A program made the position numbers and the translations under genes. A stretch of 5,395 nt of DNA from Vibrio tasmaniensis 1F-187 (GTDB lineage Bacteria > Pseudomonadota > Gammaproteobacteria > Enterobacterales > Vibrionaceae), in NCBI RefSeq assembly GCF_000272405.2, contig NZ_AJZM02000159.1:1-5395 (forward strand). Direction: 5' to 3'. Positions 1 through 5,395 of the stretch are shown here, in pieces (within the stretch, counting starts at the first letter, position 1; each line of letters begins with the position of its first letter). The notes beneath the pieces are model-generated. The model searched no databases. It was not told the origin of the DNA and worked only from the letters and a program-made list of their open reading frames with translations.

Positions 1-24
1 AGATACGAGATACGAGATACGAGA
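1..24. repeat. Heptamer tandem repeat (AGATACG), cut by window edge
   Basis: Three exact copies of the 7-bp unit AGATACG occupy 1-21, followed by a partial copy (AGA, 22-24). The array starts at base 1, so it probably continues to the left. It is intergenic, beyond the end of folA and next to a hairpin (26-56). I have an unverified impression that similar GAGATACG-type heptamers are scattered through intergenic DNA of Vibrio genomes. No coding role is visible. Confidence 0.85.
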
Positions 25-25
25 A

Positions 26-56
26 GCTTGCGCTAGCTGGGCACAGTAACGCAAGC
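26..56. terminator. Imperfect hairpin downstream of folA, possible weak bidirectional terminator
   Basis: GCTTGCG (26-32) pairs perfectly with CGCAAGC (50-56). After one mismatch, TA/TA and then CTG/CAG (37-39 with 44-46) continue the stem toward a GGCA loop. On the plus strand the stem is followed by ATTTTC; on the minus strand, the folA direction, by TTCTCG. Neither is a good U-tract, so termination is only plausible. The position 32 bp beyond the folA stop fits a shared terminator with a convergent gene outside the window. It could instead be part of an intergenic repeat element together with the heptamers at 1-24. Confidence 0.45.
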
Positions 57-87
57 ATTTTCAGAGCCTAACGCTTAATAACCACCG

Positions 88-567
88 TTAACGCTCGAGA
101 ACCACAAACTCCATATTGTGCTTGTTTTTCTCATCCGCCTGATAAGTATCATTAAAGCTCTGCTTCCAACCTTCTCCCCAGTCTGGGAATTGAGTATCAC
201 CATCCACATCAAAATCGATATAAGTCAGGTATAACTTGTTCGCTTTTGGTAAGCAGCTTTCATAGATTGAACCGCCACCGATGATCATCACTTCATCAAC
301 ATCACTAACCAGCTCTAGTGCTTTTTCAATCGAAGTTACCGTCGTGACGCCTCCGATTTCTAAACTCTCGTCGCGGCTGATTACAACGTTCAGCCTCCCC
401 GGTAAAGGACGTCCAATTGAATCGTAAGTCTTACGTCCCATCACGACAGGTTTACCCATAGTTGAACGTTTAAACCATGCGAAATCTGCAGGTAAATGCC
501 AAGGCATCTGATTGTCTTTACCAATTACACGGTTGTTCGCCATTGCCGCTATCATGCTGATGATCAT
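88..567 (-). CDS. folA: Dihydrofolate reductase
   Basis: This enzyme reduces 7,8-dihydrofolate to tetrahydrofolate with NADPH in the cytoplasm, feeding thymidylate, purine and methionine synthesis; it is the target of trimethoprim. The 159-residue length equals the E. coli enzyme. Visible landmarks are the MPWHLPAD segment with catalytic Asp28 (E. coli Asp27), the NADPH-contact segment GRKT (44-47), GRPLPGR (52-58) with Arg58 expected to bind the folate glutamate, IGGGSIYE (96-103) for the cofactor, and LYLTYID (112-118). Residue 29 next to Asp28 is Phe, where E. coli has Leu. The start at 565-567 is preceded by AAGGACAGGA about 10 nt upstream and gives the expected N-terminus; Met5 is a less likely alternative. 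It lies 40 bp downstream of yjjB with no terminator between, so read-through is likely; an internal promoter is possible but weak. Confidence 0.98.
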   Translation of the reverse strand: MIISMIAAMANNRVIGKDNQMPWHLPADFAWFKRSTMGKPVVMGRKTYDSIGRPLPGRLNVVISRDESLEIGGVTTVTSIEKALELVSDVDEVMIIGGGSIYESCLPKANKLYLTYIDFDVDGDTQFPDWGEGWKQSFNDTYQADEKNKHNMEFVVLER

Positions 568-607
568 AAATCGAAAGTCCTGTCCTTACTTGAAAATGAA
601 GTTGAAG

Positions 608-1081
608 CTAGACGATAGGTCTACGACGGTAGAATAACAGCCCAGGCACTGCTAAGCCAACCGCAAGCCCTGCGATAATGAACATCGATTTCAAAAAGTT
701 CTCCATCAACAATGCCAATAGTTCTGGGTTGTATCCTGCTCGGTTAATCTCAACCATGGCAATCATCGCCTTAAAGGCAAACACGCCAGGGACCATCGGA
801 ATCAAGGCTGCAACCGTAAATACTTTCGGGTGTGCTAACAATTTATGCGACCAATGCACCCCTATCATGCCGACCAATGTAGCAGCAAAGAACGTCGCCC
901 ATTCAATGGGAATGCCGAAATGCATCATTAAGTAACGGCTACCGTGGCCAATGGATCCTCCGAGAGCACAATAGATCAACGCTCGTTGCGGGACGTTAAA
1001 CACCAATGCAAAACCAACCGCAGGAATCGCAGCAAAAAACATGTCGTTGAGTAACCCAACAAAAAGTTCAAAAATAGTCAT
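608..1081 (-). CDS. yjjB: YjjB, small subunit of the split ThrE-type exporter
   Basis: This integral inner-membrane protein forms an exporter with YjjP; in E. coli the YjjPB pair is reported to export succinate. It corresponds to the C-terminal half of one-piece ThrE (threonine/serine exporter) proteins. I see about five hydrophobic segments, near residues 8-28, 32-50, 58-76, 86-110 and 128-150, a conserved GSIGHGSR motif (42-49), AHPKVFTVAALIPMVPG (83-99), and a basic tail YRRRP. An ATG at 1099 would give 163 residues, but I chose the ATG at 1079-1081. It gives 157 residues, aligns end to end with E. coli YjjB, and shares one base with the yjjP stop (TAATG), the classic arrangement for translational coupling. 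GGGTG lies about 6 nt upstream as a modest ribosome site inside yjjP. The substrate in this organism is unproven. Confidence 0.93.
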   Translation of the reverse strand: MTIFELFVGLLNDMFFAAIPAVGFALVFNVPQRALIYCALGGSIGHGSRYLMMHFGIPIEWATFFAATLVGMIGVHWSHKLLAHPKVFTVAALIPMVPGVFAFKAMIAMVEINRAGYNPELLALLMENFLKSMFIIAGLAVGLAVPGLLFYRRRPIV

Positions 1082-1848
1082 TAGTTCACCCAGCCCCATA
1101 CGTCAGATAGGCTCATCGCTGCGACAATACCTAAGCTTGTAGCCAACGTTAATAAACTAGCCATGGTGAAGCGTGCGAGACCCATATTAATGTGGCCTTT
1201 AAGCATATCTGCTACGGAGTTAATCAAAGGAAAACCGGGCACTAGCATCAATACTGACGAAGCCATCACGATAGTGGGTTGACCACCAATATTGTAGAGC
1301 ACTGCCTGAGCTGAAATGGTGGTGGTGACAAAAGCGGTAATAGCGAAATTTAATAACGGATTGAAATGGCGATGACCAATCTCTTGTCTCACGATCATAC
1401 CGCAAGCCGAAGCTATAAACGTCATCATAAAGACATGCCAATCTCCGCCAGCAAGACGGCTAAAAGAAGCACACGATAGCCCTATCATTACGACAACTAA
1501 CCAACGGTTGTAGCGTTCGGGACTGATCCCTTGGATCTTCTTATAAGCTAAATCATAATCAAGAATCCCTTTCTCCATCATGATACACACACGTTGAATC
1601 TCGGTTATCACCTGCATATTAATGCCACGATCAGCGCAACTTCGAGTCGTCGTTATGCAATGATCATCCATTACTGTTGTCACAACCAATGCATTGGCTG
1701 ACAGTGCAACTTCAACCTCATTCACCCCACAAGCAATACCGATACGGCGCATTATGTCACCGACCAATGTGCTCTCGGCGCCATGAGCTAATAACATTTG
1801 TCCTGATTGAGCGACTAACCTTGAGATCGCTCTTTGTTTTGATGCCAT
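1081..1848 (-). CDS. yjjP: YjjP, large subunit of the split ThrE-type exporter (DUF1212)
   Basis: This is the partner of YjjB, corresponding to the N-terminal half of ThrE-family exporters. In E. coli, YjjPB is reported as a succinate exporter; other family members export threonine and serine. Length is 255 residues against about 256 in E. coli. Residues 1-115 form a soluble, probably cytoplasmic domain with HGAES (22-26), SANALVVTT (50-58) and RGINMQVITEIQ (74-85). About five membrane segments follow, near 116-130, 137-153, 166-186, 192-210 and 225-247, with the conserved LVPGFPLINSVADMLKGH stretch at 202-219. The ATG at 1846-1848 has a strong GGGAAGGA ribosome site 5 nt away. It is the first gene after the cgtA terminator, so it needs its own promoter in the 77 bp upstream. 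The stop overlaps the yjjB start by one base, implying coupled synthesis of the two halves. Confidence 0.95.
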   Translation of the reverse strand: MASKQRAISRLVAQSGQMLLAHGAESTLVGDIMRRIGIACGVNEVEVALSANALVVTTVMDDHCITTTRSCADRGINMQVITEIQRVCIMMEKGILDYDLAYKKIQGISPERYNRWLVVVMIGLSCASFSRLAGGDWHVFMMTFIASACGMIVRQEIGHRHFNPLLNFAITAFVTTTISAQAVLYNIGGQPTIVMASSVLMLVPGFPLINSVADMLKGHINMGLARFTMASLLTLATSLGIVAAMSLSDVWGWVN

Positions 1849-1870
1849 GATTTCCTTCCCATAGGCGTTA

Positions 1871-1885
1871 ATTATCTAAAGATAA
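1871..1885 (-). promoter_or_regulatory. Candidate yjjP promoter -10 with overlapping palindrome
   Basis: Read on the minus strand, GATAAT (1871-1876) matches the sigma70 -10 consensus at five of six positions and lies 22 bp from the yjjP ATG. A -35 at 17 bp spacing is poor (TTTTTA). The -10 overlaps a palindrome with perfect 6-bp arms, TTATCT (1872-1877) and AGATAA (1880-1885), with AA between. A repressor site there would block the promoter, but I recognise no regulator for this sequence, and A+T-rich palindromes arise easily by chance. Confidence 0.3.
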
Positions 1886-1925
1886 ATTTTGCATAAAAAA
1901 CAGCAAGACGTCATGATTTAGATAC

Positions 1926-1953
1926 AAAAAAACCGCAATTTTCATTGCGGTTT
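1926..1953 (-). terminator. Intrinsic terminator of cgtA
   Basis: AAACCGCAAT (1930-1939) and ATTGCGGTTT (1944-1953) form a perfect 10-bp stem around a 4-nt loop, GAAA when read on the minus strand. Seven Ts follow on the minus strand (1932-1926), three of them within the stem. It lies about 65 bp beyond the cgtA stop and separates cgtA from yjjP. On the plus strand the stem is followed only by TTTAATAAAA, so it works mainly for the minus strand. Confidence 0.93.
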
Positions 1954-2017
1954 AATAAAACTATCAGCGTATCTTAGAAAAAGCGACCAAAGTGCTTATA
2001 AGAAACTACGAGGATTA

Positions 2018-3193
<1,176 letters not shown>

Positions 3194-3216
3194 TTAACTC
3201 CGCACTTACGTTGCGT

Positions 3217-3238
3217 TACCACTCATCAAGGAGTGATA
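3217..3238 (-). promoter_or_regulatory. Hairpin in the cgtA leader region
   Basis: On the minus strand UAUCACUC (3238-3231) can pair with GAGUGGUA (3224-3217) across a CUUGAU loop, giving 8 bp with one U-G pair. A smaller CGCA/UGCG hairpin (3215-3212 with 3204-3201) sits directly beside the GGAG ribosome site (3198-3201). If transcription starts near 3235, as the -10 at 3242-3247 suggests, the outer few bases of the larger stem would be lost. The structure might then act at the DNA level or not at all. Confidence 0.35.
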
Positions 3239-3241
3239 TAA

Positions 3242-3250
3242 ATTCTAGCA
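3242..3250 (-). promoter_or_regulatory. Candidate extended -10 promoter for cgtA
   Basis: On the minus strand TGCTAGAAT (3250-3242) fits the extended -10 form TGnTATAAT, with TAGAAT matching five of six. The -35 at 17 bp (GATCGA) does not match consensus, which extended -10 promoters tolerate. Transcription would begin near 3235, leaving a leader of about 45 nt before the ATG. The region where a -35 would sit is made of GATC sites (3251-3290). cgtA needs a promoter here because a strong terminator (3431-3461) follows rpmA. Confidence 0.45.
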
Positions 3251-3290
3251 GATCCGTGTTTAGATCGATCACCTAAGATCTAGATCGATC
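3251..3290. repeat. Cluster of six GATC sites with a repeated decamer
   Basis: GATC occurs at 3251, 3263, 3267, 3277, 3283 and 3287, six times in 40 bp. The 10-mer TAGATCGATC is present twice exactly, at 3261-3270 and 3281-3290, 20 bp apart (about two helical turns). Overlapping palindromes result: GATCGATC twice, GATCTAGATC (3277-3286) and AGATCGATCT (3282-3291). Dam methylase acts on GATC, and SeqA binds hemimethylated GATC pairs within a few helical turns, so this spacing would suit SeqA. The role is inferred; only the sequence arrangement is directly visible. Confidence 0.85.
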
Positions 3291-3349
3291 TGCAACCAAG
3301 GAACAAATAAGGAGAGGTTCTTTGCTTTCTGTTTCTTAAAAAACAAACG

Positions 3350-3402
3350 GCTTCTCAAAACTAAACTGCTTATCAAACACCAAATTGCTTCTCAAACTAA
3401 AG
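3350..3402. repeat. Three degenerate 16-17-nt direct repeats, about 18-nt period
   Basis: Units are GCTTCTCAAAACTAAA (3350-3365), GCTTATCAAACACCAAA (3368-3384) and GCTTCTCAAACTAAAG (3387-3402). The shared core is GCTTCTCAAA followed by an A-rich tail. They lie between the rpmA terminator and the cgtA promoter region, in DNA with no credible ORF. I know no named element of this form. The rest of the gap (3291-3349, 3403-3430) is A+T-rich, and I see nothing in it. Confidence 0.6.
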
Positions 3403-3430
3403 CCAGAGCGTCTACTTTTTTATTCTCGCT

Positions 3431-3461
3431 ATAAATAAAAAACCCTGCCGAATCGGCAGGG
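3431..3461 (-). terminator. Intrinsic terminator of the rplU-rpmA operon
   Basis: CCCTGCCG (3443-3450) and CGGCAGGG (3454-3461) form a perfect G+C-rich 8-bp stem with a 3-nt loop. On the minus strand it is followed by TTTTTTATTTAT (3442-3431), and an A-tract on the other side (3466-3463) can extend the pairing after one mismatch. It lies about 50 bp beyond the rpmA stop. A weak 6-bp A+T hairpin (TAATCT/AGATTA, 3493-3510) sits directly after the stop. On the plus strand only four Ts follow, so it is at best weakly bidirectional. Confidence 0.95.
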
Positions 3462-3512
3462 CTTTTGAATTCAGCTTGAAAGCTAGTATAAATAATCTAA
3501 TAAAAGATTAAA

Positions 3513-3770
3513 TTACTCAGCTTCGATGCTTACAAACTTACGGTTTTTAGGACCTTTTACTGCAAATTTCACTTTACCTTCAGTAAGAGCGAAAAGAGTA
3601 TGGTCTTTACCGATGCCAACGTTTGTGCCAGCGTGGAACTTAGTACCACGTTGACGAACGATGATGTTACCTGCAAGAACAGATTCACCACCAAAACGCT
3701 TAACACCAAGACGTTTGCTTTCTGAATCGCGGCCGTTATTAGTAGAACCGCCAGCTTTTTTATGTGCCAT
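3513..3770 (-). CDS. rpmA: 50S ribosomal protein L27
   Basis: This is bacterial large-subunit protein L27, whose N-terminal tail reaches the peptidyl-transferase centre and touches tRNA. Length is 85 residues, the same as in E. coli, and the match is nearly continuous. The N-terminus is AHKKAGGST straight after the initiator Met, so no cleavable Firmicutes-type extension is present. The L27 hallmark [19 protein letters not shown] spans 22-40, followed by RGTKFHAG (41-48) and the C-terminal GPKNRKF (73-79). The start at 3768-3770 has AGGAGA about 8 nt upstream. It begins 19 bp after the rplU stop in the same direction and is the last gene before the terminator at 3431-3461. L21 and L27 are thus made from one message, as in most bacteria. 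Confidence 0.99.
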   Translation of the reverse strand: MAHKKAGGSTNNGRDSESKRLGVKRFGGESVLAGNIIVRQRGTKFHAGTNVGIGKDHTLFALTEGKVKFAVKGPKNRKFVSIEAE

Positions 3771-3789
3771 TGTTAAACTCTCCTAATAC

Positions 3790-4101
3790 TTAAGCGTTAA
3801 TGCCAGTGATTTTCACTTCTGTGAACCACTGACGGTGACCAGCTTGCTTACGCGAGTGCTTACGACGACGGAACTTAACGATTTTTACTTTATCGCCACG
3901 ACCGTGTTGTACTACTTCTGCAGTAACCTTGCCACCTTCAACAAGAGGTGCACCAACAGCGATTTCTTCGCCGTTAGCAACAAGAAGAACTTTATCAAAT
4001 TCTACAGTTGCACCAGTTTCAACGTCTAATTTCTCTAAACGAAGTGTTTGACCTTCGCTTACTCGGTGTTGTTTGCCACCAGATTGGAAAACAGCGTACA
4101 T
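3790..4101 (-). CDS. rplU: 50S ribosomal protein L21
   Basis: This large-subunit protein binds 23S rRNA (with L20 in E. coli) early in 50S assembly. Length is 103 residues, identical to E. coli L21. Visible landmarks are the N-terminal [14 protein letters not shown] (1-14), a beta-rich middle with [12 protein letters not shown] (41-52), [17 protein letters not shown] (66-82), where the arginine/lysine cluster contacts rRNA, and the C-terminal [14 protein letters not shown] (88-101). The ATG at 4099-4101 has GGAG 6 nt upstream and yields exactly the family N-terminus. It is the first gene of the rplU-rpmA operon and diverges from ispB. A strong promoter (4184-4212) and a structured leader of about 75 nt lie upstream. 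Confidence 0.99.
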   Translation of the reverse strand: MYAVFQSGGKQHRVSEGQTLRLEKLDVETGATVEFDKVLLVANGEEIAVGAPLVEGGKVTAEVVQHGRGDKVKIVKFRRRKHSRKQAGHRQWFTEVKITGINA

Positions 4102-4119
4102 ATTTTACTCCGCTTTTTC

Positions 4120-4160
4120 CGCACAGCCTATGGTTGTTAATTCTACAACTCGGGTGTGCG
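4120..4160 (-). promoter_or_regulatory. Structured rplU leader: nested hairpin in the 5' UTR
   Basis: On the minus strand CGCACACC (4160-4153) pairs with GGcUGUGCG (4128-4120), giving 8 bp with one bulged C. Inside an internal loop a second stem forms, GUUGU (4149-4145) with ACAAC (4137-4133), closing a 7-nt loop. The element sits between the predicted start near 4176 and the ribosome site GCGGAG. It has no U-tract, so it is not a terminator. Many ribosomal protein operons carry leader structures bound by their own product; I know of L21 leaders in Firmicutes but not of this one. A control function is inferred from position and pairing only. Confidence 0.5.
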
Positions 4161-4183
4161 CTAAACTAATCAATAGGGCGCAG

Positions 4184-4232
4184 ATTCTACGGGAATCATG
4201 CCGCTATGACAAGCCATATTTTTAAAATATTG
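4184..4232 (-). promoter_or_regulatory. Sigma70 promoter of rplU-rpmA with UP-like element
   Basis: On the minus strand the -35 is TTGTCA (4212-4207, five of six), the spacer is exactly 17 bp, and the -10 is TAGAAT (4189-4184, five of six). Just downstream comes CTGCGCC, a G+C-rich discriminator typical of promoters repressed by ppGpp/DksA in the stringent response. Directly upstream of the -35 is an A+T-rich stretch (4232-4213) containing ATATTTT-T-AAAATAT arms (4216-4230), resembling an UP element for the alpha subunit. The predicted start is near 4176, giving a leader of about 75 nt. Confidence 0.85.
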
Positions 4233-4250
4233 GCGAAAACATGTTCGCCA
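4231..4250. promoter_or_regulatory. 20-bp inverted repeat in the rplU/ispB gap
   Basis: TGGCGAA (4231-4237) and TTCGCCA (4244-4250) are perfect 7-bp arms around AACATG. The centre is about 64 bp upstream of the predicted rplU start, next to the UP-like stretch, and about 130 bp upstream of the ispB ATG. It has no U-tract in either direction that would make it a good terminator. The size and symmetry suit a dimeric regulator, but I recognise no known operator. Confidence 0.5.
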
Positions 4251-4282
4251 AAGAAAAGTGCGGCAATGATGCCTTTAAGTGA

Positions 4283-4317
4283 TGTATTAATCAACGTTTT
4301 TTAGTGTATTATTCAAC
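4283..4317 (+). repeat. 13-bp direct repeat, 22 bp apart, upstream of ispB
   Basis: TGTATTAATCAAC (4283-4295) recurs as TGTATTATTCAAC (4305-4317), 12 of 13 identical. The offset is 22 bp, close to two helical turns, so proteins bound to both copies would sit on the same face. The second copy covers where the -35 would be if TATAAG (4332-4337) is the ispB -10. I do not recognise the sequence. Confidence 0.6.
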
Positions 4318-4331
4318 AATTAAATACAACG

Positions 4332-4337
4332 TATAAG
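4332..4337 (+). promoter_or_regulatory. Candidate ispB -10 box
   Basis: TATAAG matches the -10 consensus at five of six and lies 32 bp before the ispB ATG, implying a leader of about 25 nt. At 17 bp spacing the -35 (TTATTC) is poor, so activation through the direct repeats at 4283-4317 is possible. A competing -10 is TATTAT (4307-4312), also without a good -35. The choice between them is uncertain. Confidence 0.3.
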
Positions 4338-4369
4338 CCTTACAGGGTCTAACTTCAGCCGGATGAACA

Positions 4370-5341
4370 ATGGATTTTAAAGCTATCCAAACGCTTACTG
4401 CCAATGATATGGCAAAAGTGAATGAAACAATTCAAGCCCAACTTAATTCTGACGTAAGTTTAATCAACCAGCTTGGTTTTTATATCGTTAGCGGTGGTGG
4501 CAAACGCCTACGCCCTTTGCTTGCTCTTTTATCAGCTCGTGCACTTGGTTACCAAGGTGAAGCTCACATCACCTCAGCCGCTTTTATCGAGTTTATTCAC
4601 ACAGCGACCCTTCTCCATGATGATGTCGTCGATGAGTCGGACATGAGACGCGGCAAAGCGACAGCCAATGCTGCTTTTGGTAATGCAGCTAGCGTTTTGG
4701 TTGGTGATTTTATTTACACCCGCTCATTCCAGATGATGACGACGCTTGGATCTTTAAGGATCCTTGAGCTAATGAGCGAATCAGTAAATGTGATTGCCGA
4801 GGGTGAAGTTCAACAATTGATGAACTGTAACAACCCAGACACCACAGAAGAAAGCTACATGCAGGTGATCTATTCAAAGACCGCTCGTTTGTTTGAAGCC
4901 GCAACCCAAATCGGCGCAATTCTTACAGAGTCTTCACCTGAGATCGAAACTGCGATGCAAAACTACGGTAAGTACCTAGGAACAGCATTCCAGCTTATTG
5001 ATGATGTGATGGACTACACCGCTGATGGTAAAGAGATGGGTAAAAATGTTGGTGATGACTTAGCAGAAGGCAAACCGACGTTACCATTACTTTACGCTAT
5101 GCATAATGGCTCGCCAGACCAAGCAAGCATGATTCGTGAAGCGATTGAAAAAGCCAATGGTATGGAACGTCTCGACGACATCATGTCTGTCATGAAAGAG
5201 ACCGGCTCGTTAGAGTACACGACCAATAAAGCCTATGAAGAAGCTGATAAAGCTATTGCTGAGCTTTCTATTCTTCCTGAGTCAGAATACAAGCAGGCTT
5301 TAACTACGCTAGCTCACCTTGCAGTAAAACGTAGCAAGTAA
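4370..5341 (+). CDS. ispB: Octaprenyl diphosphate synthase
   Basis: This trans-prenyltransferase adds isopentenyl diphosphate units to farnesyl diphosphate to make the C40 side chain of ubiquinone-8 and menaquinone-8; it is a soluble, Mg-dependent, usually dimeric enzyme. Length is 323 residues, equal to E. coli IspB. Motifs in order are GGGKRLRP (42-49) for allylic diphosphate binding, the first aspartate-rich motif DDVVD (84-88) followed by ESDMRRGKATAN (89-100), KTARLFE (170-176), and the second aspartate-rich motif DDVMD (211-215) inside FQLIDDVMDYTADG. The small Ala79, five residues before the first motif, fits a long-chain product. The ATG at 4370 gives the family N-terminus; its ribosome site is weak (GGA at 4361-4363). 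An out-of-frame ATG at 4363 opens a five-codon ORF across the start. ispB is divergent from rplU, and no terminator is visible before the window ends. Confidence 0.98.
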   Translation: MDFKAIQTLTANDMAKVNETIQAQLNSDVSLINQLGFYIVSGGGKRLRPLLALLSARALGYQGEAHITSAAFIEFIHTATLLHDDVVDESDMRRGKATANAAFGNAASVLVGDFIYTRSFQMMTTLGSLRILELMSESVNVIAEGEVQQLMNCNNPDTTEESYMQVIYSKTARLFEAATQIGAILTESSPEIETAMQNYGKYLGTAFQLIDDVMDYTADGKEMGKNVGDDLAEGKPTLPLLYAMHNGSPDQASMIREAIEKANGMERLDDIMSVMKETGSLEYTTNKAYEEADKAIAELSILPESEYKQALTTLAHLAVKRSK

Positions 5342-5395
5342 ATAGAAGCTAAGTAGTAAATAGACAGCTATATTGTCTCGTCCTAAAATACGTTG

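Noticed and set aside
609..623. 5-bp inverted repeat TAGAC/GTCTA at the yjjB stop, as a terminator before folA
   Set aside because: The stem is short and no U-run follows on the minus strand.
631..660. Possible folA promoter in the 3' end of yjjB (TTGGCT, 18 bp, TATTCT on the minus strand)
   Set aside because: Both boxes match only four of six and coding constraint can explain them; not strong enough to list as a feature.
678..935. Plus-strand ORF of 85 codons inside yjjB
   Set aside because: It is an antisense shadow of yjjB with no recognisable protein and no clear ribosome site; yjjB itself is convincing along its full length.
1082..1099. Upstream ATG at 1097-1099 as the yjjB start (163 residues)
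   Set aside because: The ATG at 1079-1081 aligns exactly with the E. coli YjjB N-terminus and forms a TAATG coupling with yjjP; the extra six residues lie inside yjjP.
3309..3339. AAGGAG-like site followed by a TTG-started plus-strand ORF
   Set aside because: The ORF ends after five codons and points away from cgtA; nothing supports expression.
3350..3402. CRISPR-like array
   Set aside because: Units are about 16 nt, degenerate, and separated by only 2 nt; there are no spacers and no cas genes.
4280..4293. TGAT-N6-ATCA as an FNR or CRP site upstream of ispB
   Set aside because: FNR needs a 4-bp spacer between TTGAT and ATCAA, and the arms do not fit TGTGA-N6-TCACA; the direct repeat explains this stretch better.
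5362..5378. AGACA/TGTCT inverted repeat after ispB as a terminator
   Set aside because: Only 5 bp with a 7-nt loop, followed by CGTCCTAAAA with no U-tract; the window ends too soon to judge.

Overview
The window looks like ordinary chromosomal DNA from a gammaproteobacterium, most likely a Vibrio or close relative. The evidence is the near full-length resemblance of every protein to its E. coli counterpart (as I remember those sequences), the moderate A+T content, and the gene order ispB / rplU-rpmA-cgtA / yjjP-yjjB / folA. E. coli has yhbE between rpmA and obgE (cgtA); that gene is absent here. Species level cannot be decided from the sequence alone.

Layout. Six genes lie on the minus strand, so they are read right to left: rplU (4101-3790), rpmA (3770-3513), cgtA/obgE (3190-2018), yjjP (1848-1081), yjjB (1081-608) and folA (567-88). 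ispB (4370-5341) is on the plus strand and diverges from rplU across a 268-bp regulatory gap. Two clear intrinsic terminators split the minus-strand genes into three units: rplU-rpmA, cgtA alone, and yjjP-yjjB, with folA 40 bp downstream and probably able to receive read-through. The left edge (1-87) holds a heptamer tandem repeat cut by the window boundary and an imperfect hairpin. The right edge (5342-5395) holds no feature I can support.

Biology. rplU and rpmA encode 50S proteins L21 and L27; cgtA encodes the Obg GTPase that works in large-subunit assembly and ppGpp sensing. ispB makes the octaprenyl tail of ubiquinone and menaquinone. yjjP and yjjB encode the two halves of a split ThrE-type inner-membrane exporter. 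folA encodes dihydrofolate reductase.

I find no novel multi-gene system: every long ORF is a known housekeeping or widely conserved gene. The unexplained material is non-coding. It comprises six GATC (Dam) sites in 40 bp just upstream of a probable cgtA promoter; a roughly 18-nt degenerate triple repeat in the 322-bp cgtA upstream region; a nested-hairpin rplU leader behind a strong sigma70 promoter with a G+C-rich discriminator; a 20-bp inverted repeat in the rplU/ispB gap; and a 13-bp direct repeat, 22 bp apart, just upstream of ispB.
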